In this document: in pieces, positions 15,949-24,876 of the stretch
Position numbering within the stretch: position 1 is the stretch's first letter
How the letters are laid out: every line of letters begins with the position of its first letter
Assembly: GCA_031267645.1 (NCBI GenBank)
Contig: JAIRYW010000008.1
Location: 26,482-90,481 of the forward strand
Length of the DNA: 64,000 nt
From: Propionibacteriaceae bacterium
Lineage (GTDB): Bacteria > Actinomycetota > Actinomycetes > Propionibacteriales > Propionibacteriaceae
Direction of reading: 5' to 3'
The notes under the pieces: model-generated
What the model was told of the DNA's origin: nothing
The model's database searches: none
Seen by the model: only the letters and a program-made list of their open reading frames with translations
Position numbers and translations under genes: made by a program

Positions 15949-17502
15949 TCAGAGCCCGGGCCCGGTGGCCTGGGCCACCAGGTCGCGCCAGATCGGGTCG
16001 TCCTCGGCCGCCCCGGCCCGAGCTCCGTCCTCGTCGTCCTCGACCGGCTGGGTCAAGCCCATCTCCCGGGCGCTGCGTTCGGGCACCCGGACCGGGTAGA
16101 CGCCGTCGAAGCAGGCCCGACAGAGCTGGTCGGCCGGCGTCTCGGTGGCGGCCACCAGGCCGGCCAGGGAGATGTGGCCCAGAGAGTCGGCCCCGATCGA
16201 ACGGCAGATGTCGGCCACCGGCATGCCGGGAGCGATCAGCTCGGCCCGGGTGGCGAAGTCGATGCCGTAGAAACAGGGCCAGGCCACCGGCGGCGAGGAT
16301 ATGCGGACGTGGATCTCGGCCGCGCCGGCCTCGCGCAGCATCCGGATCAGGGCGCGCTGGGTGTTGCCGCGCACGATGGAGTCGTCCACCACCACCAAAC
16401 GGCGGCCGGCGATGACGTCGCGCAGGGGGTTGAGCTTGAGTCGGATGCCGAGCTGGCGAATGGTCTGGGAGGGCTGGATGAAGGTGCGCCCGACGTACGA
16501 GTTCTTGACCAGGCCGAGCCCGAAGGGGATGCCGGAGGCCTCGGCGTAACCGACCGCGGCCGGCGTGCCGGACTCCGGCACCGGGATGACCAGGTCGGCC
16601 ACGGCCGGGTGCTCCTGGGCCAGGGTGCGGCCGATCTGGAGCCGGACCGACTGGACCCGGTGGCCGGCGATGGCGGAGTCGGGCCGGGCCAGGTAGACGT
16701 ATTCGAACAGGCAGCCCTTGGGCCGGGCGGAGGCGAAACGGACCGAGTGCAGACCGGCCGCGTCGATGGTCAAGAACTCGCCTGGTTCGATCTCGCGCAC
16801 GAAGGTGGCGCCGACGATGTCGAGGGCGCAAGACTCGCTGGCCACCACCCAGCCCGATTCCAGACGCCCCAGCACCAGGGGATGGACGCCTTGGGGGTCG
16901 CGGGCGGCGTACAGGGCGGTCTCGGTCATGAAGACCAGGCAATAGGCCCCGCGCAGCCTCGGCAGCAGGTCCTGGACGGCCTCGCGCAACGGTTTGGGAT
17001 CGGCCGCCAGCAGGGCGGTGATCAGCGAGGTGTCGTTGGTCGAGTCGAGACTGTTCTTGTTCGGCACCGGCTCGCTGGGGCGACGCTGGCGCAAACGGTC
17101 GGCCAGTTGCTCGGTGTTGGTCAGGTTGCCGTTGTGGGCCAGGGCCAAGTGGCCGACGGCGAGGTCGCGGAAGGTCGGCTGGGCGTTGTCCCAACTAGAC
17201 GCCCCGGTGGTGGAGTAGCGGGTGTGACCGACCGCCAGCGAGCCGGACAGGGAGGACAGGGTGGACTCGTTGAAGACCTGCGAGACCAGGCCCATGTCTT
17301 TGACCACGACTATGCGCTGACCGTCGGAGACCGCCATGCCGGCCGACTCCTGGCCTCGGTGTTGGAGGGCGAAGAGCCCGTAATAAGTCAATTTAGCGAC
17401 ATCTTCGCCGGGGGCCAAGACGCCGAAGACGCCGCATTGGTCGCGCGGAGGCGACTCAACGGGGTCGGAATCGGTCGTCAGCCTGCCATCGCCACGCAGC
17501 AT
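15949..17502 (-). CDS. purF: Amidophosphoribosyltransferase
   Basis: Catalyses the committed step of purine synthesis, PRPP plus glutamine to phosphoribosylamine. The 517-residue precursor has a short propeptide and then Cys23 (DQCGVFGV), the Ntn glutaminase nucleophile exposed after cleavage. The PRPP motif VVVDDSIVRGNT lies in the C-terminal transferase domain. The C-terminal tail is acidic. The start at 17502 lies 6 bases after a TAGACT -10 box, so the mRNA appears leaderless. Normal length. Confidence 0.97.
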   Translation of the reverse strand: MLRGDGRLTTDSDPVESPPRDQCGVFGVLAPGEDVAKLTYYGLFALQHRGQESAGMAVSDGQRIVVVKDMGLVSQVFNESTLSSLSGSLAVGHTRYSTTGASSWDNAQPTFRDLAVGHLALAHNGNLTNTEQLADRLRQRRPSEPVPNKNSLDSTNDTSLITALLAADPKPLREAVQDLLPRLRGAYCLVFMTETALYAARDPQGVHPLVLGRLESGWVVASESCALDIVGATFVREIEPGEFLTIDAAGLHSVRFASARPKGCLFEYVYLARPDSAIAGHRVQSVRLQIGRTLAQEHPAVADLVIPVPESGTPAAVGYAEASGIPFGLGLVKNSYVGRTFIQPSQTIRQLGIRLKLNPLRDVIAGRRLVVVDDSIVRGNTQRALIRMLREAGAAEIHVRISSPPVAWPCFYGIDFATRAELIAPGMPVADICRSIGADSLGHISLAGLVAATETPADQLCRACFDGVYPVRVPERSAREMGLTQPVEDDEDGARAGAAEDDPIWRDLVAQATGPGL

Positions 17503-17508
17503 GGCGTC

Positions 17509-17514
17509 AGTCTA
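17509..17514 (-). promoter_or_regulatory. -10 box, leaderless promoter of purF
   Basis: TAGACT, 6 bases before ATG at 17502; no ribosome site is present. Confidence 0.55.
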
Positions 17515-17571
17515 GCGGGGTACCGAAGACCCACCTCGGCGACGTGATCGCTCAGACGACGGGGACACGGC

Positions 17572-18921
17572 TCAGACGGACTGGCCCAACCGACGGATGA
17601 AAGCGGTCTGGGCCGCCACCGTGCGGACCAGGTCGTCCAAGTCGACCGACTCGTTGGCCCCGTGCATGCGCGAGTCGGGGTCGCCCACGGCGCTGACGAT
17701 CAGGCTGGCCTCGGGGTAGAGCCGGGACAACCGGTCGACCAGGGGGATGGAGCCGCCTTGGCCGATCAGGACCGGCGGCCGGCCGAAGGCCTCGCCCCAG
17801 GCCGCCAGCGCGGCTTGGGCGACCGGACCGTCCAGCGCGATCTGGGCCGGATCGCCGGTCGGGCCCGGCCTGACCGTGACCTGGGCCCCCCAAGGGGCGT
17901 GGGCCAACAGATGGTCGGTCAACTGGACCAGGGCGTGGTCGGCCGTCGACCCGGGCGGCACGCGCAGCGAGATGGCGGCCCGGGCCCGCGGCTGCAAAGT
18001 GTTGGAGGCCTGCTCCAGGCTGGGCACGTCCATGGCCACGACGGTGATGGCCGGGCCGGCCCAGAGCCGGTCGGCCAAAGAGCCCTGGCCCAGACGCTCG
18101 ACGCCGGGCAGGAGGCCGGACTCGACCTGGAAGCGGTCGTCCGGGTATTCGGCGTCGAAGCCGACCTTGGCTTCGAGGCCGGCCACGGCGACCGAACCGT
18201 CGGGGGCGTGCAAGGTGGCCAACAGGCGGCAGAGGGCGGTGACGGCGTCGGGCACGGCGCCGCCGAACTGGCCCGAGTGGACGGCGTGGTCCAAGGTGGC
18301 GACCTCGACCAAGACGCCGCACAGCCCCCGCAGCGAGATGGTCAGAGCCGGGTGCCCGACATCCCAATTGTCGGCGTCGGCCACGATGAAGGCGTCGGCC
18401 CGCAGCAGCTCGCGGTGGCGGGCGAGGAAGTCGTCCAGGTGGGGCGAGCCGACCTCCTCCTCGCCTTCGATGAAGACGGTCAACCCGACCGGCGGATTCG
18501 GCCCCAGCTCCCGCAGACAGGCCAGATGCGCGGCCAAGCCGCCCTTGTCGTCGGCCGCGCCGCGCCCGTACAGCCGCCGCCCGACCTGGGTCAGCTGGAA
18601 GGGCTCGGTGCGCCAGAGGGCGGGGTCGCCGACCGGCTGGACGTCGTGGTGGGCGTAGAGGCAGACGGTGGGGGCGCCCGGCGGGGCCGGGTAGCGACCC
18701 AGCACGGCCGGGGCCGAGCCGTCGCCCAGCAGGCGGACCTCGGGGCAGCCGGCCTGACGCAGCAGCTCGGCCGTCAACTCAGCCGAACGGAGCAGATCGT
18801 CGGCGTGCTCGGCTTGGGCTCCGACCGACGGCAGCGCCACCAGTCGGGTCAGATCGTCGATCAGGGATTGGGCCAGCTGCGGGTCGGACGACGGCGTCGT
18901 CGCATGGTGGGGCGCGGTCAT
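17572..18921 (-). CDS. M20 family dipeptidase / amidohydrolase
   Basis: A di-zinc exopeptidase of the M20 (CNDP-like) group that releases amino acids from dipeptides in the cytosol. Visible are the metal motif YAHHDVQPVGD, the bridging Asp in GRGAADDKGG, the catalytic Glu pair in IEGEEEVGS, and a later metal Asp in VADADNWD. The start at 18921 (MTAPHH) follows a TATGCT -10 box by 7 bases; an ATG 12 bases earlier overlaps that box. About 450 residues, normal for the family. It lies between purL and purF but has no known role in purine synthesis. Confidence 0.9.
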   Translation of the reverse strand: MTAPHHATTPSSDPQLAQSLIDDLTRLVALPSVGAQAEHADDLLRSAELTAELLRQAGCPEVRLLGDGSAPAVLGRYPAPPGAPTVCLYAHHDVQPVGDPALWRTEPFQLTQVGRRLYGRGAADDKGGLAAHLACLRELGPNPPVGLTVFIEGEEEVGSPHLDDFLARHRELLRADAFIVADADNWDVGHPALTISLRGLCGVLVEVATLDHAVHSGQFGGAVPDAVTALCRLLATLHAPDGSVAVAGLEAKVGFDAEYPDDRFQVESGLLPGVERLGQGSLADRLWAGPAITVVAMDVPSLEQASNTLQPRARAAISLRVPPGSTADHALVQLTDHLLAHAPWGAQVTVRPGPTGDPAQIALDGPVAQAALAAWGEAFGRPPVLIGQGGSIPLVDRLSRLYPEASLIVSAVGDPDSRMHGANESVDLDDLVRTVAAQTAFIRRLGQSV

Positions 18922-18928
18922 GGCGACG

Positions 18929-18934
18929 AGCATA
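18929..18934 (-). promoter_or_regulatory. -10 box, leaderless promoter of the M20 gene
   Basis: TATGCT, 7 bases before ATG at 18921. Confidence 0.5.
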
Positions 18935-18974
18935 GCCCGAGCCGACCGGCTGGTCGGGCGCCGGACCGGCCGAA

Positions 18975-21242
18975 TCAGGCGCCCGGCGGGACCAGGCCCA
19001 GGACGGCCGGGATGGGCGCCTGCCAGTTACGACGCAGAGCGGGCAGCCGGATGGAGAACTGACCCTCGACGGTCAACTCGTCGGACGGGCTGACCTGGCC
19101 CAAACGGGACAATTTGAGGTCGTGCTCGTTGGCCAGCTTGATCAGCTCGATCTCATCGCTGGGCTCGACCGAGACCAGGACCCGGCCCGAGGTCTCGGAG
19201 AAGAGGTTGAGGAAGGGGTCGCCGGGCAAGGCCACCTCGACGCCCAAGCCGTGGCGCAGGCAGGACTCGGCCAAGGCGATGGCCAAGCCGCCGTCGCTGA
19301 GGTCGTGGGCCGATACCAGCAGCTGACGGCGGGCGGCGGCCACGAAGAAGCTGGCCAAGCGGCGGTGCTGTTCCAAATCGACGGCTGGCGGCTCGCCGCC
19401 CAGGTGGCCGTGGACGACCTCGGCCCAAGCCGAGCCGGACAGCTCCTCGCGGGTGCGCCCGAGCAGGTAGACGGCGTGGCCGGCCTTGACGAAGCCGGAC
19501 TTGATCCGCCAGGCCACATTGTCGATGACGCCCAACATGCCGATGGTGGGGGTGGGCAGGATGGCCTGGTCACCAGTCTTGTTGTAGAACGACACATTGC
19601 CGCCGGTGACCGGCGTGCCGAGGGCCCGGCAGCCGTCCACCAAACCTCGGATGGCCTCCACGAACTGCCACATCACCTCGGGGTCCTCGGGCGAGCCGAA
19701 GTTGAGGCAGTCGGTCACGGCGACCGGTTCGGCCCCGGTGATGGCGACGTTGCGATAGGCCTCCAGCAAGGACAGCTGAGCCCCCCGGTAGGGATCGAGG
19801 TAGGTGAAGCGGGCGTTGCAGTCGGTCGACAAGGCGACTCCCAAGCCGCTGGCCTGGTCGATCCGCAACATGCCGGCGTCCTCGGGCTGGGCCAAGATCG
19901 AATTGCCGCGCACGAAGCGGTCGTATTGGTCGGTCACCCAGGAGACGTCGCACAGATTGGGCGATCCGAGCAGGCGCATCAGCTGTTCGGCCAGCTGGGC
20001 GCCGCTCTGGGGCCGGGGCAGATCCTCGGCCCGAGCCGCCCGCACCCGGTCGATCCAGTGCGGCCGGACGATCGGACGGTCGTAAGTCGGCCCCTCGTGG
20101 GCCACCGTCCTGGGGTCGACGTCGACCACCCGCTCGCCGTGCCAGTCGATCAGCAGCCGGTCGCCCTCGATGACCTCGCCCACGACCGTGGCCAAGACGT
20201 CCCACTTGGCGCAGATGGCCATGAACATGGGCACGTCCTGAGGCCGCACCACCGCCATCATGCGCTCCTGCGACTCGCTCATCAGGATCTCTTCCGGCGC
20301 CAGGGTGGGGTCGCGCAGGGGCACGGCGTCGAGCCGAACGTGCATGCCGCCGGAGCCGGCGCTGGCCAGCTCGGAGGTGGCGCAGCTCAGCCCGGCGGCG
20401 CCGAAGTCTTGGATGCCGGTGATGAGGCCGGCCGCGAACAGCTCCAAGGTGCACTCGATCAGCAGCTTCTCCATGAAGGGGTCGCCGACCTGGACCGAGG
20501 GGCGCTTGGTCGGGCCGGAGGCCTCGAAGGTCTCGGAGGCCAGCACCGAGGCGCCGCCGATGCCGTCGCCGCCGGTGGTGGCGCCGTACAAAATGACCTT
20601 GTTACCGACCCCGCTGGCGTGGGCCAAGTGGATGTCGTCGTGCCGCATGACGCCGACGCACAGCGCGTTGACCAGCGGGTTGCCGGCGTAGGAGCGGTCG
20701 AAGACGACCTCGCCGCCCAGATTGGGCAGCCCCAGGCAGTTGCCGTAGCCGGAGACGCCGGCCACCACGCCGGTCATGACGCGGGCGGTGTCGGGGGCGT
20801 CGAGGGGGCCGAAACGGAGCGAGTCCATCACCGCCACCGGCCTGGCCCCCATGGCCAAGATGTCGCGCACGATGCCGCCGACGCCGGTGGCGGCGCCTTG
20901 GTAGGGCTCGACGTACGAGGGATGGTTGTGGGACTCGATCTTGAAGGTGACGGCCCAGCCGTGGCCGACGTCGACCACGCCGGCGTTCTCGCCGATGCCG
21001 GCCAGGAGGGGGCCGCGGGGGGTGGTCTGGGGCAGCTCGGAGAACTGCTTGAGATGGAGTTTGGAGGATTTGTACGAACAGTGCTCCGACCACATGACCG
21101 AGTACATGGCCAACTCGCAAGCGGTCGGCCGACGACGCAAGATGGCCCGGATGTTCTCGTACTCGTCGGCCTTGAGGCCCAACTCGGCCCAGGGCTGCGA
21201 CGTGCTCGGAGTCACCTGGGCATGGGTCACCGTGTCTGCCAC
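18975..21242 (-). CDS. purL: FGAM synthase subunit PurL (small type)
   Basis: Converts FGAR to FGAM using ammonia from PurQ, step 4 of IMP synthesis. The 755-residue protein is the small PurL type that needs separate PurS and PurQ, and both are encoded just upstream. [29 protein letters not shown] and [11 protein letters not shown] are recognisable active-site segments. The start at GTG 21242 is preferred because TACAGT lies 7 bases upstream (leaderless); a GTG three codons earlier would lie within the promoter. Confidence 0.96.
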   Translation of the reverse strand: MADTVTHAQVTPSTSQPWAELGLKADEYENIRAILRRRPTACELAMYSVMWSEHCSYKSSKLHLKQFSELPQTTPRGPLLAGIGENAGVVDVGHGWAVTFKIESHNHPSYVEPYQGAATGVGGIVRDILAMGARPVAVMDSLRFGPLDAPDTARVMTGVVAGVSGYGNCLGLPNLGGEVVFDRSYAGNPLVNALCVGVMRHDDIHLAHASGVGNKVILYGATTGGDGIGGASVLASETFEASGPTKRPSVQVGDPFMEKLLIECTLELFAAGLITGIQDFGAAGLSCATSELASAGSGGMHVRLDAVPLRDPTLAPEEILMSESQERMMAVVRPQDVPMFMAICAKWDVLATVVGEVIEGDRLLIDWHGERVVDVDPRTVAHEGPTYDRPIVRPHWIDRVRAARAEDLPRPQSGAQLAEQLMRLLGSPNLCDVSWVTDQYDRFVRGNSILAQPEDAGMLRIDQASGLGVALSTDCNARFTYLDPYRGAQLSLLEAYRNVAITGAEPVAVTDCLNFGSPEDPEVMWQFVEAIRGLVDGCRALGTPVTGGNVSFYNKTGDQAILPTPTIGMLGVIDNVAWRIKSGFVKAGHAVYLLGRTREELSGSAWAEVVHGHLGGEPPAVDLEQHRRLASFFVAAARRQLLVSAHDLSDGGLAIALAESCLRHGLGVEVALPGDPFLNLFSETSGRVLVSVEPSDEIELIKLANEHDLKLSRLGQVSPSDELTVEGQFSIRLPALRRNWQAPIPAVLGLVPPGA

Positions 21243-21249
21243 GACTGAC

Positions 21250-21255
21250 ACTGTA
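21250..21255 (-). promoter_or_regulatory. -10 box, leaderless promoter of purL
   Basis: TACAGT, 7 bases before GTG at 21242, in the 56-base gap after purQ. Confidence 0.55.
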
Positions 21256-21298
21256 CCGTGTCGGCTGGGCCGGGCCGGTGACCGTGGTTGGAGCGCCG

Positions 21299-21976
21299 TC
21301 AGACGGCCATGGCCACGTTCAGGAAGCGCTCCAGGCCGACGAAGAGGCGCCGCCCGTCGGTCGAGGCGCTGGTCAACGGATCGACGTTGTGCTCCGGGTG
21401 CGGCATCAAGCCGACCACATTGCCCCGCCGGTTGGTCACTCCGGCGATGTCGTCGGTCGAGCCGTTGGGGTTGCCGACGTAACGGAAGACGACGCGGTCC
21501 TCGTCGTTGAGCCGGGCGATGGTGTCGGCGTCGGCGGTGTAGTTGCCCTCGCCGTGCTTGACGACGATGTCGATCCGCTCGTCGCGCCGGAAATCGTTGG
21601 TCCAGACCGTGTCGGTCGAGCAGACCTGGAGCGATTGGTCGCGACAGACGAAGACACGCCCGGCGTTACGGATCAGGACGCCGGGCAGCAGGTGGGCCTC
21701 GCACAGGACCTGGAAACCGTTGCAGATGCCCAAGACGGGCAGGCCCAGGCCGGCCAGGCGGATGATCTCGGTCATGACCGGCGAGAAACGGGCGATGGCG
21801 CCGCCGCGCAGGTAGTCGCCGTAGGAGAAGCCGCCCGGCAGGATGACGGCGTCGACGTCGCTGACGGTGTCGCTGGCGTGCCACAGGGCCACCGGCTGGC
21901 CGCCGCAGAGACGGACCGCCCGGGCGGCGTCGACATCGTCCAGCGAGCCGGGGAAGGTCACCACTCCGACGCGCAT
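21299..21976 (-). CDS. purQ: FGAM synthase subunit PurQ (glutaminase)
   Basis: Class I glutamine amidotransferase that supplies ammonia to PurL. The 225-residue protein shows [13 protein letters not shown], the nucleophile Cys in [11 protein letters not shown], and the His/Glu pair in MPHPEHN. ATG lies 3 bases after the stop of the purC-purS fusion gene, with the ribosome site AGGGGGT inside that gene's end, so the two are translated from one message. Confidence 0.97.
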   Translation of the reverse strand: MRVGVVTFPGSLDDVDAARAVRLCGGQPVALWHASDTVSDVDAVILPGGFSYGDYLRGGAIARFSPVMTEIIRLAGLGLPVLGICNGFQVLCEAHLLPGVLIRNAGRVFVCRDQSLQVCSTDTVWTNDFRRDERIDIVVKHGEGNYTADADTIARLNDEDRVVFRYVGNPNGSTDDIAGVTNRRGNVVGLMPHPEHNVDPLTSASTDGRRLFVGLERFLNVAMAV

Positions 21977-21979
21977 GGC

Positions 21980-24136
21980 TCAGACCCCCTGGTCGGGCGT
22001 GGCGGGGTCGGCGGCGGGATCGGGCTCAGCCGACGGACCGGCCGGGCTAGGGGCGGCCGCGGCCGGAGCCGGGGCCGCGGCGGCGGGCTGGACGCCGGCC
22101 AGGGAGACCATGGCGTCGGCCGTGGCCTTGAGCGCGCGCAGGGCCTCGGCCAGATCGTCGGATAAGGCCGACAGGGCGCCGCCGTTCAGCGGCGGCGGGC
22201 TGGCCGGGGCGGCCGGGGCCGACGGCACAGGAACCGGGGCAGCCGGCACAGAGGCCGGAGCCGGGGACGGGACCGCCGGCCCGGGAGCCGGGACGGCCGG
22301 TGGGACCGGGGCAGCCGGATCGGCGGCCGGAGCCGCCGGAGCCGAGACCGGCTCGTCTGAAACCAGGACCGGCGCGGCCGAGGCCGGACTGACCGCCGCC
22401 GAAGCCGGACCGACCGGAGCCGAGGCCGGACTGACTGGAACCCAGGCCGGCGCGGCGGAGGCCGAAGCCGGACCGACAACAGCCGAGTCCGCCGGAGCCG
22501 AGACGGGGTCCAGGGACGGCGCGGCCGAGACGGGCGAGCCCGGGAACGGCGGCGGGGCGGGAGTCGGCCAAGCCGGGCCGGCTAAGACCGGATCGGCGGC
22601 TGGCTGGTCGGTCGCCGCGGCGGCCGGCGCCGCTTCGAAGGACGGGGTCGGGGCGGGGACGGACCACGGCCAGGCCGGGGCGGCCGGCGGACTGGTCGGA
22701 GCCGACGGCGGGTCGGCCGGGGACGCGGTCGGCCCGAACCGGTCCGACCAGGTCGGACCGTCCGGGGCCGGAGGAGCGGCCGGACGGGGCGGCGCCGAGC
22801 GGTCTGGGAGCGACCAGGCGGTGGACGACCCGGGGGCGGCGGACGGGGTCGACGGCGCGGCCGGCCAGACGGGCGGGGCGGACGGCAGCGCCAGCGGGGC
22901 CGGAGCCGGACCGGCCGGGATGGGACCGGACGGAGCTGGATCGGACGGGGCGGGAGCGGATGGAGCGGCGGCCGCCGGATCGACCGCTGTGACGGTGAAG
23001 TTCTCGATCACGGTGTTGGCCAGCAGGGCTTCGGCCAAGCTGACGACCTGCTCCTGCAACTCCGGGCTGAACTCGGGCAGGGCGTCGATCTCGAAGCGCT
23101 TGCCTTGGCGGACCGAGAAGCCGTGGTGGCCCATCCGGGCCAAGGCCCCGGTGATGGCCTTGCCCTGCGGGTCGAGGATCTCGGGCTTGGGCATGACGTC
23201 GACCACGAAACGGCTCTGGGGCCGCGCCGGAGCCGGCGGGGCCGACTGGGCCAGGACCAGAGCCGACTGGGCCGGCCGGAAGCCGCGGCCGGTCAGGCGG
23301 GTGTAGGCCTCCAAGTAGCGGTCGCGGGTGGCTTGCACCACCATCCGGGGCAGGGGCGGCGCGGGCTGGTCCGAGGAACGGTCCCAGCCGGAGTCGTAAG
23401 CCAGCCAGTCACGCACGTACTGTTTGTCGAAACTGGGGATCTGAGCCCCGGGATGGTACTGCGCGGCGTCCCAGAAGCGGGACGAGTCAGGGGTCAGGAC
23501 CTCGTCCGCCAAGACGATGGAGCCGTCTGGGCGGCGACCGAACTCGAATTTGGTGTCGGCCAGGATGACGCCACGCTCGGCCGCGATGCGGGAGCCCCGG
23601 GCGAACAGGGCCAAGGTCAGGTCGCGCAGCTTGTGGGCCACCTGGGAGCCGACCAGGTCGACCAGTTGGTCGAAGCTGATGTTCTCGTCGTGCTGGCCCA
23701 GCGGGGCCTTGCGGGCGGGGGTGAAGATGGGCTCCGGCAGGCGGTCGGCGTGGCGCAGCCCGGCGGGCAGTTCAATGCCGGTGACCTGGCCGGTGGTTTG
23801 GTACTCGGCCCAACCGGAGCCGGTGATGTAGCCCCGCGCCACGCACTCGATCGGGATCATCTCCAGCCGCTCGCAGACCACCGCCCGGCCCACCACGTCG
23901 GGCGGCACCTCGGTCGAGACGACATGGTTGGGACAGATGTCGAGCAATTGCTCCGACCACCAAACCGACAGCTGGGTCAAGACGGCGCCCTTGTCCGGGA
24001 TCGGCGTCGACAGCACCTGGTCGAAGGCCGAGATGGCGTCGGTGGCGACTATCAAGACCTGGTTGGGGTCGGACAGGGCGTAGAGACGCCGAACCTTGCC
24101 CTCGTGGATGAGCGGCAGCGCTGCAGTCGAGATCAC
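21980..24136 (-). CDS. purC: PurC-PurS fusion with a long Pro/Ala-rich tail
   Basis: A single 718-residue frame. Residues 1-292 are SAICAR synthetase (PurC): ATDAISAFDQVL, ARGYITGSGWAEY, ADTKFEFG and DEVLTPDSSRFW. After a short linker, residues 307-386 are a complete PurS (VVDVMPKPEILDPQGKAITG, then QGKRFEIDALP and LLANTVIENFTV), the small bridging subunit of FGAM synthase. Residues 387-650 are a low-complexity Pro/Ala/Ser tail, followed by an amphipathic helix (ALSDDLAEALRALKATADAM, about 656-675) and a further Pro/Ala end. PurC normally has about 240-300 residues and PurS about 80. The GTG at 24136 follows a TAGACT box by 7 bases. The frame is uninterrupted, so the fusion is not caused by a frameshift. 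Confidence 0.92.
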   Translation of the reverse strand: MISTAALPLIHEGKVRRLYALSDPNQVLIVATDAISAFDQVLSTPIPDKGAVLTQLSVWWSEQLLDICPNHVVSTEVPPDVVGRAVVCERLEMIPIECVARGYITGSGWAEYQTTGQVTGIELPAGLRHADRLPEPIFTPARKAPLGQHDENISFDQLVDLVGSQVAHKLRDLTLALFARGSRIAAERGVILADTKFEFGRRPDGSIVLADEVLTPDSSRFWDAAQYHPGAQIPSFDKQYVRDWLAYDSGWDRSSDQPAPPLPRMVVQATRDRYLEAYTRLTGRGFRPAQSALVLAQSAPPAPARPQSRFVVDVMPKPEILDPQGKAITGALARMGHHGFSVRQGKRFEIDALPEFSPELQEQVVSLAEALLANTVIENFTVTAVDPAAAAPSAPAPSDPAPSGPIPAGPAPAPLALPSAPPVWPAAPSTPSAAPGSSTAWSLPDRSAPPRPAAPPAPDGPTWSDRFGPTASPADPPSAPTSPPAAPAWPWSVPAPTPSFEAAPAAAATDQPAADPVLAGPAWPTPAPPPFPGSPVSAAPSLDPVSAPADSAVVGPASASAAPAWVPVSPASAPVGPASAAVSPASAAPVLVSDEPVSAPAAPAADPAAPVPPAVPAPGPAVPSPAPASVPAAPVPVPSAPAAPASPPPLNGGALSALSDDLAEALRALKATADAMVSLAGVQPAAAAPAPAAAAPSPAGPSAEPDPAADPATPDQGV

Positions 24137-24143
24137 GGACGTT

Positions 24144-24149
24144 AGTCTA
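24144..24149 (-). promoter_or_regulatory. -10 box, leaderless promoter of the purC-purS gene
   Basis: TAGACT, 7 bases before GTG at 24136; the same hexamer as the purF -10. Confidence 0.55.
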
Positions 24150-24225
24150 CGGCGGCAGGGCCGGCCCGCCAGCGCCGGCGTTGAGGGCGTGGCGGGCCAG
24201 ACCCGCCGGAGGCGGGCCGCTGGGC

Positions 24226-24876
24226 TCAGCCGACCACGATGACGTGCAGGGTACGGGGACCGTGCACGCCCTCGACGCGGCTCAACTCGATGTCGCTGGT
24301 GGCCGAGGGCCCCGAGATCCAAGTCACCGGCTGGTGCTGGCGCAAGGAGGGGGCCAAACGGGCCATGGCTTGGGGCACGTCGGTCACGATCTGGTCGGTC
24401 CCGATGACGCAGACGTGCATGTCCGGCACCAAGGACAGCTCCCGCCGGCCCTGGTCGGCCCGGTGGTCGAGGGCGATGGTGCCGGTCTCGGCCATGCCGA
24501 CGGCGGCGGCCGTGATGACGGCTGAAATGTCGTTCAGACGCTGATGGCTCAACGGCGGGTCGTCCCGCTCCAACTCGATCCCGGCCGCCTCGGCCTGGGC
24601 CAGCCAGGCCGGTTCGATGCCGGCCGGCGCCACCAAACTGGTGGCTCCGGCCTGGGCCAGGACCTCGGCCACCAAGCCGGGCACCTCGGCCCAGTCGGCC
24701 GCCCGGACCACGGTGGCCTTGTAGTCGATGACACGGTCGATGAACAGTTGGACCGGTTCGGCCACGGCGGTGGCCTGGCCGTAACTCCAGTCCACCGGCA
24801 CGTCCAGGACCGGATCGTCCTGGGTGACGTCGACCAGGCTGTTACGGATGCGGGCCAGAATCTCTGACTTGCTCAC
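24226..24876 (-). CDS. lutC: Lactate utilization protein C (LUD domain)
   Basis: A 216-residue LUD-domain (DUF162) protein, third member of the LutABC system that oxidises L-lactate to pyruvate in the cytosol. The stretches LSLVPDMHVCVIGTDQIV and WISGPSATSDIELSRVEGVHGP carry the family's C-terminal signature. GTG start, overlapping the lutB stop as GTGA, which indicates coupling. Confidence 0.95.
   Translation of the reverse strand: MSKSEILARIRNSLVDVTQDDPVLDVPVDWSYGQATAVAEPVQLFIDRVIDYKATVVRAADWAEVPGLVAEVLAQAGATSLVAPAGIEPAWLAQAEAAGIELERDDPPLSHQRLNDISAVITAAAVGMAETGTIALDHRADQGRRELSLVPDMHVCVIGTDQIVTDVPQAMARLAPSLRQHQPVTWISGPSATSDIELSRVEGVHGPRTLHVIVVG

Noticed and set aside
15895..17547. A 550-codon plus-strand frame opposite purF
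   Set aside because: Shadow of the purF reading frame; no family motif and no ribosome site.
19122..21248. A 708-codon plus-strand frame opposite purL
   Set aside because: Antisense shadow of purL with the biased composition of such frames.
24137..24322. A 62-codon N-terminal extension of the purC-purS fusion
   Set aside because: It precedes the normal PurC start, is Arg/Pro-rich, overlaps the lutC end, and would place the TAGACT box inside the gene.
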